A stretch of 24,414 nucleotides of DNA from contig PAMN02000033.1 in the NCBI GenBank assembly GCA_002707335.2, positions 1 through 24,414 on the forward strand, in the 5' to 3' direction. The notes beneath the pieces were generated by a model. The model ran no database searches and was not told the origin of the DNA. It saw only the letters and a list, made by a program, of their open reading frames with translations. Position 1 is the first letter of the stretch; the number at the start of each line of letters is the position of its first letter. Made by a program: the position numbers and the translations under genes. Positions 1-7,247 of the stretch are shown here, piece after piece. Source of the stretch: Methanobacteriota archaeon. Its GTDB lineage: Archaea; Thermoplasmatota; Poseidoniia; Poseidoniales; Poseidoniaceae.

Positions 1-255
1 AATTCAATATTTATTGCTGGGATTTTCACTATTGCGATGTCATTGGGAGAGTTCGGAGCATCATGGGTTGTTACGCGAAATTCGGATTGGATAACCTTAC
101 CAATACTTATCGATACATTGAGAGGAGTTCCATTTGATAAGACATTGACCGTTCCAGCATCCTGTGCTGTTGCATCAATATTGATGATTTTGACAATCAT
201 CACTTTCACGCTTGCTGAAAAATATCGAAAGAAAGCAAACGGAGGGATGTTTTGA
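1..255 (+). CDS. ABC importer permease, C-terminal fragment (ThiP/FbpB-like)
   Basis: This is the 3' end of a gene whose start lies before the window. The reading frame is open from base 1 to the TGA at 253-255, giving 84 residues. It contains the cytoplasmic coupling-loop (EAA-type) motif of binding-protein-dependent importers, SLGEFGAS, followed about 15 residues later by a conserved TLPILID segment and one hydrophobic helix (VASILMILTIITFTLA), ending in a basic cytoplasmic tail. The SLGEFGA form is typical of the thiamine/iron(III) permease family (ThiP, FbpB, SfuB). The stop overlaps the ATG of the ATPase gene by one base, so the two are translationally coupled and form one transporter. 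The substrate cannot be decided from this fragment; thiamine or iron is the best guess from family resemblance. Confidence 0.8.
   Translation, partial: NSIFIAGIFTIAMSLGEFGASWVVTRNSDWITLPILIDTLRGVPFDKTLTVPASCAVASILMILTIITFTLAEKYRKKANGGMF
241..246 (+). promoter_or_regulatory. Ribosome binding site for the ABC ATPase gene
   Basis: GGAGGG lies 8 bases before the ATG at 255 and inside the end of the permease gene. It supports the ATG over the in-frame TTG three bases earlier and implies translational coupling. Confidence 0.6.
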
Positions 256-848
256 TGCTTGAAATTAAAAACCTTACAAAATCATTTGACGAATTATTAT
301 TTGAAAATTTTAACTTAGAATTAAATCCAGGGGATATCTTTGCAATCACGGGTCCCAGTGGATGTGGTAAAACGACATTATTACGAATTATTTGTGGTTT
401 AGAAGAGCCCGATTCAGGGGATATTATGCTTGACAACCAATCAATAATCACTAGACCCGCAGAGAAGAGAAATGTCGGATTAATCTTTCAATCACCCGTA
501 CTTTTCCCGCATTTTACAGTAAAAGGAAATTTGAAACTGGGAAATAAAAATGCAGATATTTCTAAATCATTATCAGAAGTAAATTTATCAGGATTTGAAG
601 ACAGGAGAATTGAATCTCTATCTGGGGGAGAAGGACAGCGAGTAAGCATTGCTAGAGCCCTATTAGCTAATCCAAAGGTACTTTTGCTAGATGAGCCATT
701 TAGTTCCTTAGATAATGAACTAGCAAATCAACTAGTTGATGACATCCGGGCATTATTGAAGTCCAGGAAATGCCCGGCAATTCTAGTGACTCATAATATT
801 CAAATCGCTGAAAAATTTGCAGATAAGGTAATTTCAATCAATCGTTAG
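255..848 (+). CDS. ABC importer ATP-binding protein (ThiQ/FbpC-like, short form)
   Basis: This 197-residue nucleotide-binding subunit energises the permease encoded just upstream. It has Walker A GPSGCGKTT (residues 33-41), Q-loop Q79, signature LSGGEGQR (122-129), Walker B LLLDEP (143-148) and the H-loop histidine H180. The protein stops right after the H-loop subdomain, so it lacks the C-terminal TOBE/regulatory domain of MalK/FbpC-type ATPases and resembles the compact ThiQ size class. I chose the ATG at 255 over an in-frame TTG at 252 because it follows GGAGGG (241-246) by 8 bases and overlaps the upstream TGA by one base. The substrate (thiamine, iron or another) is inferred only from family resemblance of the pair. 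Confidence 0.88.
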   Translation: MLEIKNLTKSFDELLFENFNLELNPGDIFAITGPSGCGKTTLLRIICGLEEPDSGDIMLDNQSIITRPAEKRNVGLIFQSPVLFPHFTVKGNLKLGNKNADISKSLSEVNLSGFEDRRIESLSGGEGQRVSIARALLANPKVLLLDEPFSSLDNELANQLVDDIRALLKSRKCPAILVTHNIQIAEKFADKVISINR

Positions 849-888
849 TATGATATGCTAGCCGGTTCTAAATCATAATGGTGGAAGC

Positions 889-1425
889 ATGGTAGGCACT
901 CCTGTTGATATCTTGCCATATGTCAGAGGCGTGCAGTTGATTCTAACTGGATATAATGGCTACACAAAAGGTTCGAGAATTGAAAATGACAAACTTGTGA
1001 GAGAAGAAATTGTTCGAGCAATAAATCGTGTTAGGAATCATATGAAAAACATCTTCGACATCAAATTTAAAGAAAATGATATGCTAATTGCAAGAGTTGC
1101 AAAACAATGCATGGAAGAGTGCGATTATTTTTCAGAAGATGTCAAAAAAGCAGTAGGGGGAATGGAACATGCTTTCCTATCTGGTCAGAACTCACCATCA
1201 AATCGAGAACTAAAGAAGCTGATTCAACATGATCATGACGTTATTACGATGATAATTCAGGCTGTAAATCTATCAAACAGCGCTGAATATTCCATAGGTA
1301 CTGAAGAAGATAAAACCAAAATGTTAATCCAACAAACAACCCAGAAACTAACTAGTTGCCGTGGTTTTTTCAACGCAAGAGGAAACATTCTTGCAGGATT
1401 GAAGCAAAAGAGAAAGAAGAAGTGA
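889..1425 (+). CDS. Unknown helical protein, partner of the SPFH gene
   Basis: I do not recognise this 178-residue protein. It has no signal peptide or membrane span. The sequence reads as mostly alpha-helical and charged, with two cysteines close together (the CMEEC segment near residue 74), a DHDV segment near residue 115 and a very basic tail (KQKRKKK) that could touch nucleic acid or acidic lipid. The ATG at 889 is preceded by a weak GGTGGA element. The gene ends four bases before the SPFH/zinc-ribbon gene, so the two are almost certainly cotranscribed and may work together. A 40-base gap separates it from the ABC importer, so it may be either part of that transcript or the first gene of its own unit. 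No function is claimed. Confidence 0.75.
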   Translation: MVGTPVDILPYVRGVQLILTGYNGYTKGSRIENDKLVREEIVRAINRVRNHMKNIFDIKFKENDMLIARVAKQCMEECDYFSEDVKKAVGGMEHAFLSGQNSPSNRELKKLIQHDHDVITMIIQAVNLSNSAEYSIGTEEDKTKMLIQQTTQKLTSCRGFFNARGNILAGLKQKRKKK

Positions 1426-1429
1426 TATT

Positions 1430-2641
1430 ATGAGTAATTACAAGTGGAGAGATAGCCCTGAAATTGTAGCAAAATTAGTCAATGCTGATAAGATACAATC
1501 GTTTTCGAAACAACAAGTTCTGCTAAAACCGAACGAAGCCTGCGCTATGATTGTTGACGGTAGGATAGGAGATATCCTTACAGAGACATTGCTAAAAAAT
1601 ATGGCAGGGGGATTCAGCAGATGGGTTGGAGACAAGTTAGGAGTAACTGCTAATGATAGAAGATTGCTATTTGCAATGACTGGGCCAATGGATTACTGGA
1701 TCAAATTTGACGGCCAAACTGCAGGAGGAGATTCTGTCAAAGGATTTGCAAATGTTAGATTAAAGATGGAACTTGAAAACATTCCAAAATTGCTCAACTA
1801 TTTCGCAAATAATGCACCGATTATGACCAGAGAGACTGTGATAAGCATAATTTCCAACGAATTAATTGGGAGAGTTATAACCCCGTGTCTTGCAACCTGT
1901 CAAAACTCAGCAGACCTAAGGTCTGCAAATTTCATTGAAAGATTTGAAATGACTGCAGAATCTGAAATGAGAAATATCCTCTCCAACCTTGGTTTTACTT
2001 TGTTGAAGGCATTCCCCATAACTAGCCCAACTGACATGGAAACTATGGAAAAACATAGGACTGCGATGAAAGCAAAAATGTCGACTGAACAAGTCAACAC
2101 CGATTCCGCCTTGGCAGAAATCGCAAATTCAGAAGCGGTTACAATAGCAAGAATCGAAATGGAGGCAAACATCGCAAAAGCCAGAGCTAGGGGTCAAGTT
2201 ACCGAACAATTAGAATTCGAATTAAAGGAATTGAGGGCTCAGGAAGAAAGATGGAGTGCTGAACTTAAATTTGAGAAAGGAAAAATGAATTTGCGCATGG
2301 AAGAAGCAGATGCTAAATCGCGACGTGCCATGGAAATGTTTGCAGAAGTTCAAGCGAGAAAACAAGAAAGAATGAAAAATGAAAGAGATTTCATGAAAGA
2401 TAGAATGGATTCCCAAAATGAAATTCAAACAAAGATAATGGAAATGGCTGCAGAAACTGGAAATCTTACTCCTGAAGTTATTCAAGAATTTCTCAAACAA
2501 CAAACTGCACAAAAAGAGGTAGATACTGGTTCAAATGAACCTGTTAAAAATACAGTAAGTACTCCTAAAATGTGTAATTGTGGAACTACAATCATGCCTG
2601 GATGGAAGGTGTGCCCTACATGTGGAGTTCCGATTTCCTGA
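1430..2641 (+). CDS. Soluble SPFH/band-7-like protein with C-terminal zinc ribbon
   Basis: This 403-residue protein has three parts. Residues about 25-200 look like an SPFH (stomatin/prohibitin) domain: a beta-rich start with LLKPNEACAMIVDGRIGDIL, then helices with ISNELIGRVI and a GFTLLKAFPI end strand. Residues about 205-340 form a long charged coiled coil rich in Glu, Lys, Arg, Ala and Met. Residues 381-403 form a zinc ribbon with C382, C384, C395 and C398 (CNC then CPTC). This layout matches the COG4260/YdjI-type family of stomatin-like proteins with a zinc ribbon. No N-terminal membrane anchor is visible, so it should be cytoplasmic or peripherally bound and probably oligomerises through the coiled coil. 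It follows the unknown 178-residue gene by four bases. The SPFH assignment is by pattern; the zinc ribbon is directly visible. Confidence 0.72.
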   Translation: MSNYKWRDSPEIVAKLVNADKIQSFSKQQVLLKPNEACAMIVDGRIGDILTETLLKNMAGGFSRWVGDKLGVTANDRRLLFAMTGPMDYWIKFDGQTAGGDSVKGFANVRLKMELENIPKLLNYFANNAPIMTRETVISIISNELIGRVITPCLATCQNSADLRSANFIERFEMTAESEMRNILSNLGFTLLKAFPITSPTDMETMEKHRTAMKAKMSTEQVNTDSALAEIANSEAVTIARIEMEANIAKARARGQVTEQLEFELKELRAQEERWSAELKFEKGKMNLRMEEADAKSRRAMEMFAEVQARKQERMKNERDFMKDRMDSQNEIQTKIMEMAAETGNLTPEVIQEFLKQQTAQKEVDTGSNEPVKNTVSTPKMCNCGTTIMPGWKVCPTCGVPIS

Positions 2642-2666
2642 ATAACCTGAATTAAGCCGGAACCAC

Positions 2667-3389
2667 ATGCACAGGCGTCCATGGGGGTTTTGGAAGCCTG
2701 TTTGGGAAGTAAGACACAGCAAGAAATTATTCTGGTATGTGCTCGGGATTTTGATATTGGCTATGGCGATTCCATATTCGATAATAAACCAAATAATCGG
2801 CAGCATTGGTTACTCAGCATTCGATCCATCTACCACATATGACCAAAAAATTCCTTTCATTGCCTGGTCGTTTTTTGTCTATCTGAGTTTGTACCTATAT
2901 TATCCAGCAGCCGCTTGGTTTGGAAGAACTACTAATCAAAGAATAAGAGAAATGTTCGCTTTTCATCAAGGATTATTTGTTATGACATGGGTTGTGTTTT
3001 TGATATTCATCATCATTCCAACTGAAATTCATATTAGAGACAATATTCCGCTGGACGTAAGAAATGGAGAAGGTTTCTGGGGACTGTGGTATGGAGATTT
3101 AATGCACAAAACAGATATGCCATACAACGCATGGCCAAGTCTACACGTTGCTCAATCACTACTGATTGTTTTATTATTGAGGAAATGGGAAGTTATCCAA
3201 AAACAAACAGAAATACTAGTTTGGATTTGTTGGGTTGGACTTTGTATTTCTGTATTGACAACTAAACAACATTTCATTTTCGATCTAGTTACAGGCTTAA
3301 TTGCCGCGTTAATTACTTGGAAATATCTTTGCATACCTGCAATGAGTCATTCTTCCTCAAAAGAATGGCTAGATGCCTTTCCAGAATAA
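2667..3389 (+). CDS. PAP2-superfamily integral membrane protein
   Basis: This 240-residue protein has about five to six hydrophobic spans (near residues 22-42, 62-80, 102-119, 158-172, 183-198 and 206-222). It carries two of the three PAP2 phosphatase motifs: PSLH at 157-160 and a later H202-x3-D206 in KQHFIFDLVTG, which matches the catalytic histidine-aspartate pair. The usual first motif (KxxxxxxRP) is not evident, and the Ser-Arg that normally begins the third motif reads Thr-Thr. This pattern fits the PAP2_3 branch that includes inositol-phosphorylceramide synthase-like and sphingomyelin synthase-like head-group transferases better than plain lipid phosphatases. It probably acts on polar lipid head groups in the membrane. 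It starts 25 bases after the SPFH gene and may be in the same transcript. Confidence 0.78.
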   Translation: MHRRPWGFWKPVWEVRHSKKLFWYVLGILILAMAIPYSIINQIIGSIGYSAFDPSTTYDQKIPFIAWSFFVYLSLYLYYPAAAWFGRTTNQRIREMFAFHQGLFVMTWVVFLIFIIIPTEIHIRDNIPLDVRNGEGFWGLWYGDLMHKTDMPYNAWPSLHVAQSLLIVLLLRKWEVIQKQTEILVWICWVGLCISVLTTKQHFIFDLVTGLIAALITWKYLCIPAMSHSSSKEWLDAFPE

Positions 3390-3423
3390 GAAATACTGAC
3401 TAATCCGTAATTGACACTATAGG

Positions 3424-5130
3424 TTATCCAACTAAACTTGATACAAGTTCAGGTTGAGTTAGGTAAATTGTTAGTGCCACTCCTGCCATCATCATCATCC
3501 AAGCACCAACTGCTTTGATTAACCCTGTTGACCTTCTTAGTACAGTGATGAATTGTTGTTGACCTAATCCAACTACGGTCGTTACTGCTATCATTAACAA
3601 ACTAACTGAAAGCATTAATCCTGCCAATCCAGTCCAGGTAGCACTTCCTCCAATTACTGCCAAATAAGCAATGAAAGGTATCACTGCAGCTGCTGTACAA
3701 TCTATTGAGGCTGCAGAATAGCCAATTCCCCAAAGATACATATTTCGTTTTGGAGTGAATCTATCATCCATTTCAGTGGTAGAATATTTGTCTACTAATT
3801 TTTGTACAAAACCAAGTAGATGGGCTGTACCTCCAGTCAACATAAATGCACCCAAAATTATGAGTAAAATCGCTACTGCTAGGGCAAAGAAATGAAGTGC
3901 ACCGGATAGATTAATCACGCTACCTAAACCTAAAACAATAATTCCAATTAAGGCGAAAAACGTTAACTGTCCCAATGCCGCTAAACCGCCTAATGCCCAA
4001 TGCGGAGGCATTTTTTTGTCTAGTTTACCTGCTTCAATTAATTCGTCTTCGCGCTGTCCTAAATTGATGTAATAGGAGATATACCCCGGTAGAATTGGGA
4101 ATGCGCATGGTGAAAAATATACCAAAACCCCAAGTAATAATCCCATTGCAAAAATTGCACCTGGCGATCTATCTACTTCCGCAAGAGAAAATCGAAGATC
4201 TTCTGCATTTCCATTTGCTGCAGCGATAACAACATCATCAAAATCACCCCAACCGCCAGTTGGTGTCCCCGAGCTTTCCTTTGCTACGATGTAACCTTCA
4301 TGATCAATTACCAATACTACTGGTATGGCCTGCGCTTGATATTCTTCCACCATGTCTCCACGAGTGAATTCAATTATTTGCCATGAAACGTTTTCACCTA
4401 AATTTGAGGACAGTGTGAAGTTTACTGAAGAATTTTCTTCGATTGTAACATCGATGTCATCAAAATCATAATCTAAATCATCGTTGTCTGTTGAATCTTT
4501 TCCAATATCGAAACATGATACATCTTTTATCGAATCATTAACCCAGGCCTCTAGACAATATACGCCATTGTCTAATTCTACGCTTGATGAATTAATTCCA
4601 GAATGGATAACATTGGACTTAATTACAGAGTCTGTATCACCCGTAGCAACAACCCAAGGCATATGAGAACTGGAATCTGGGTCGCCGAATGTGTCATTCA
4701 GCATTGAAAGCGTTTCATAGCCATACCACATTCCTACAGAGACTACAATTATCTCATAATCCCCGTCATAATCAGTCCAATAATCGACTTTTTTTTCAAG
4801 GTGTTCTTGGACATAATGACAATTTACACAATCTATTGCCATAAAATCTAGAACTATCACTTTACCTCGATTGTCAGACAATTTGAACCATCCATCTTCA
4901 TCCACAAGACCTCCTTCCTCTACGGAACGATTGACAGTCTCTACTTCAAAATCAGGAGCAAGTCTGATGTTATCCTTGTCGACACCGTAACTTGAAGATG
5001 CTAAATCGAATATTGATAAGCCTGAATAACCAATTAGGGTGAATAGAATCAGGCCTACTCCAAATGCTTTCCAAGTTGTTGGGTCTTTGAAGACTCCAAA
5101 GTCAACACCGAAGCGCTCCTTTAGACCCAT
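3424..5130 (-). CDS. Thioredoxin (TlpA-like)-CcdA fusion, DsbD-like thiol electron transporter
   Basis: This 568-residue protein should carry reducing equivalents across the membrane. Residues 21-42 form a signal anchor. Residues about 56-315 are an extracytoplasmic TlpA/AhpC-type thioredoxin domain with active site CVNC (101-104) and a cis-proline segment AIP (268-270). Residues about 322-560 are a six-helix CcdA/DsbD-beta domain with SPCAFPILPGY (C342) and a second redox cysteine C478 in SIDC. The order thioredoxin-then-CcdA is the reverse of the C-terminal thioredoxin of DsbD. About 85 residues (177-262), acidic and with C192 and C206, are inserted between the two halves of the thioredoxin fold. 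I chose ATG 5130 because a GAGG lies four bases upstream; an ATG at 5181 overlapping the previous stop (TAATG) would add 17 residues. Confidence 0.87.
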   Translation of the reverse strand: MGLKERFGVDFGVFKDPTTWKAFGVGLILFTLIGYSGLSIFDLASSSYGVDKDNIRLAPDFEVETVNRSVEEGGLVDEDGWFKLSDNRGKVIVLDFMAIDCVNCHYVQEHLEKKVDYWTDYDGDYEIIVVSVGMWYGYETLSMLNDTFGDPDSSSHMPWVVATGDTDSVIKSNVIHSGINSSSVELDNGVYCLEAWVNDSIKDVSCFDIGKDSTDNDDLDYDFDDIDVTIEENSSVNFTLSSNLGENVSWQIIEFTRGDMVEEYQAQAIPVVLVIDHEGYIVAKESSGTPTGGWGDFDDVVIAAANGNAEDLRFSLAEVDRSPGAIFAMGLLLGVLVYFSPCAFPILPGYISYYINLGQREDELIEAGKLDKKMPPHWALGGLAALGQLTFFALIGIIVLGLGSVINLSGALHFFALAVAILLIILGAFMLTGGTAHLLGFVQKLVDKYSTTEMDDRFTPKRNMYLWGIGYSAASIDCTAAAVIPFIAYLAVIGGSATWTGLAGLMLSVSLLMIAVTTVVGLGQQQFITVLRRSTGLIKAVGAWMMMMAGVALTIYLTQPELVSSLVG

Positions 5131-5180
5131 GATGCCTCGGTGTTCTAACAGATTAATGAAAGTGGCGAGTCTATATTGCA

Positions 5181-5408
5181 TTATTTGATTGGCCTTTGGC
5201 CTCGACCTGCCCACATTACAATCTTGAAGCACAAACCACCTACAACCACACCGAATATACCTGATAGATACACCCAAAGTACTTCGTCAGCACCTGCGAA
5301 CGCAGCCTCTATTGCAACATACAAAAAAAGAACGGCAGACACTCCACCGAGAAGGCCACTAATCCCAAGCCCGGCGGCCATAACTCCTATTTTCTTTAGG
5401 ATGTCCAC
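5181..5408 (-). CDS. Small two-helix membrane protein
   Basis: This 75-residue protein is unidentified. It has two hydrophobic glycine/alanine-rich helices (about residues 8-35 and 43-64) and ends in a basic tail (WAGRGQRPIK), suggesting a hairpin with both ends inside. The start is uncertain: a GTG at 5408 gives 75 residues with no clear ribosome binding site, while the first ATG (5381) gives 66 residues. Its TAA stop overlaps an alternative start (ATG 5181) of the thioredoxin-CcdA gene, so the two are coupled or at least cotranscribed. It could be a subunit or assembly helper of that redox protein, but nothing in the sequence proves this. Confidence 0.6.
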   Translation of the reverse strand: MDILKKIGVMAAGLGISGLLGGVSAVLFLYVAIEAAFAGADEVLWVYLSGIFGVVVGGLCFKIVMWAGRGQRPIK

Positions 5409-5447
5409 GTACTTACGTGAGGTAACAAGATGATAAGGATTGAGTAG

Positions 5448-5978
5448 TCAACCTACTCTTTCTATCTCTTTTGACATGGCATATAATCTGTGTAATGCAT
5501 CGTTTTCAATCAACCAACTTACAACATTGCGCGGGATAGAAACAGACATTACTTCGATTTGCGCCTCTTGCTCATATACTGTTGAAAGCATCTTGAGAGT
5601 TGTCCTAACTCTCCAGCCCTCATATGATTCACGGTTCTCCAGATCAATCCAATGCACATCAAAGTCTGCATTTTGATACAATTCTTTTGTTGCTAAATCG
5701 CTTGTTACAAGCACACCATCACCATGAAATTTAGATGCATGTGAAACCCAATTAGGAGGGTCATTAATATCGGGGATATGAACAATTTTCGCATCTCTTT
5801 CGCCTAGCCATGACCTGATCATGGATTCTCTTTCATCGGCAGTCCATGGGTTGTCAAAGCCAATGTCTGCTTCACTAGAACCAATTGCAATTACAGTCGG
5901 ACCCATTTCCAACGCAGCCTGTACAAGAATCTCGTGTCCTTTGTGGAATGGTTGAAATCTACCTAGAACTATATGCAT
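5448..5978 (-). CDS. nadM: Nicotinamide-nucleotide adenylyltransferase (archaeal NadM type)
   Basis: This 176-residue cytoplasmic enzyme should join NMN and ATP to make NAD. It has the nucleotidyltransferase signature GRFQPFHKGH (residues 6-15, with the HxGH motif at H12-H15), the archaeal NadM segment NPWTADERESMI (43-54) and a late RESYEGWRVR segment (116-125) where family members normally have Gly-Thr-x-Ile/Val-Arg. Length matches archaeal NadM (about 170-180 residues). I chose the ATG at 5978, which places the signature at the N terminus as usual and lies one base after the aminotransferase stop; a longer in-frame start would run into that gene. The Trp in place of Thr in the last motif is unusual. 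Confidence 0.88.
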   Translation of the reverse strand: MHIVLGRFQPFHKGHEILVQAALEMGPTVIAIGSSEADIGFDNPWTADERESMIRSWLGERDAKIVHIPDINDPPNWVSHASKFHGDGVLVTSDLATKELYQNADFDVHWIDLENRESYEGWRVRTTLKMLSTVYEQEAQIEVMSVSIPRNVVSWLIENDALHRLYAMSKEIERVG

Positions 5979-5979
5979 A

Positions 5980-7167
5980 TTAATCACTAAAATATGTTTC
6001 AACATTGACATCGGGAAGGTCATGTCCTAGTTCTCTAAAACAGTCAATCATTCTTTTACACCCTTCAACCATTTCTTCAACAGGTGTTTCACCCATACTG
6101 CCAATTCTGAACATTTTTCCTTTCAAATGGTCTTGCGCACCAATTACTTGAGTTTGATAATCTTCTTTTAATTTAGACCTCCAACTATCATCGATGCCCT
6201 CTGGATACATAATTGCAGTTACTGTATTGGAGCGAGAATACTCATCAGCAAGCAAATCAAAACCTAAATCGTGGAATAGTTTTCTAACACCATTAGCTAG
6301 TTTTTTGCAACGACTCCACCGGTTTTCCAATCCTTCTTCCTTGAGAATATCAAGTGCTGCTGCCCACCCCATCGCTGGATTGATTGCTGGAGTCCATGGT
6401 GTTTGATCATCTTCTCCTTTTTTCAACGCTGGAATAATGTCAAAATAATACAATGGATTCGAATCACCTTGATTTCTAATAGCAATACATCTGTCTGCGA
6501 ATTTTTTGCTTACTGCAATTGCAGCAATTCCACTTGGGCCTGCTGTACATTTCTGAGCACCTACCACAACAGCTTCTGCATTCCATTCTTCTGGATGAAC
6601 TGGAAGCCCCCCTACACTTGTTATACCATCTAGAATAAATGCGACCCCATACTTTTTGCACATTTCAGCCAGTGAATCTGCATCTTGGGTTATCCCCGAA
6701 GATGTTTCATTGTGACAGATTGCCAATGCTTCTAAATTTCCTCTTGCAAGAATCTCTTCAATTTCTCCAAGGTCGAATGCCCTGCCCCATTCGTATTTCA
6801 GATGCTTGACATTGCAAAATCTAGCACCCATTTCAGCAACTCTTTCACCGAATTTGCCATTAGTTGGCACTAGAACTCTATCATTTGGCCTAAACCGATT
6901 GGCCATTACCATTTCCATAGCGGCTGTACCAGAGCCTGAAACAACAATTACTTTGTAATCATCTTCACCTGTCCATGATTGACTTTTTTTGACATCCAGA
7001 GAAGGTGATAAATTGAATGCATAACGTAAACCACTATTCAATTTGGCCATGACATCTCTGAATTCAGAACCTCGAGCAGTGATAACAGGTGTTGCCATTG
7101 CTTCTAAACACTGATTGGACATTCTTGTCGGCCCGGGGACAAGAAAACAGTCGCCCTGGTGTTCCAT
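5980..7167 (-). CDS. Class V aminotransferase (serine/alanine-glyoxylate or phosphoserine type)
   Basis: This 395-residue pyridoxal-phosphate enzyme begins with the family's FLVPGPTRMS segment. It has a phosphate-binding SGSGTAAME stretch (77-85), the pyridine-nitrogen aspartate D180 in ILDGITSVGG and the Schiff-base lysine K206 in VVGAQKCTAGPSG. The late FRIGSMG segment resembles the terminal FRIGxMG of serine-glyoxylate and alanine-glyoxylate aminotransferases. Exact substrates cannot be fixed; serine:pyruvate/glyoxylate or archaeal serine biosynthesis are plausible. I chose the ATG at 7167 over a TTG three bases earlier. The gene heads a run with nadM (one-base gap), a small membrane protein and the thioredoxin-CcdA gene, and is divergent from pdxT, which makes its cofactor. 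Confidence 0.88.
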   Translation of the reverse strand: MEHQGDCFLVPGPTRMSNQCLEAMATPVITARGSEFRDVMAKLNSGLRYAFNLSPSLDVKKSQSWTGEDDYKVIVVSGSGTAAMEMVMANRFRPNDRVLVPTNGKFGERVAEMGARFCNVKHLKYEWGRAFDLGEIEEILARGNLEALAICHNETSSGITQDADSLAEMCKKYGVAFILDGITSVGGLPVHPEEWNAEAVVVGAQKCTAGPSGIAAIAVSKKFADRCIAIRNQGDSNPLYYFDIIPALKKGEDDQTPWTPAINPAMGWAAALDILKEEGLENRWSRCKKLANGVRKLFHDLGFDLLADEYSRSNTVTAIMYPEGIDDSWRSKLKEDYQTQVIGAQDHLKGKMFRIGSMGETPVEEMVEGCKRMIDCFRELGHDLPDVNVETYFSD

Positions 7168-7247
7168 CAAACCATACCAGTCGCGCCCAGTTCAAGAACT
7201 ACACTCTAAACCGTTGGTCTGATAACATAAAGGCTCTACCATCAATC
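7168..7247. promoter_or_regulatory. Divergent promoter region between aminotransferase and pdxT
   Basis: These 80 bases separate two outward-facing genes and must hold both promoters. A TTTATGTTA element read on the minus strand (plus-strand 7223-7231) is a possible TATA box for the aminotransferase, about 55 bases before its ATG. No clear ribosome binding site precedes either ATG, and I see no obvious plus-strand TATA box for pdxT. Start sites are not proven. Confidence 0.4.

Noticed and set aside
5979..6023. Upstream start of nadM at 6023
   Set aside because: It overlaps the end of the aminotransferase gene and adds residues before the GRFQPFHKGH signature, which normally sits at the N terminus.
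7089..7247. Upstream extension of pdxT by 53 codons
   Set aside because: It overlaps the start of the divergent aminotransferase gene, and PdxT proteins begin where the 7248 start begins.
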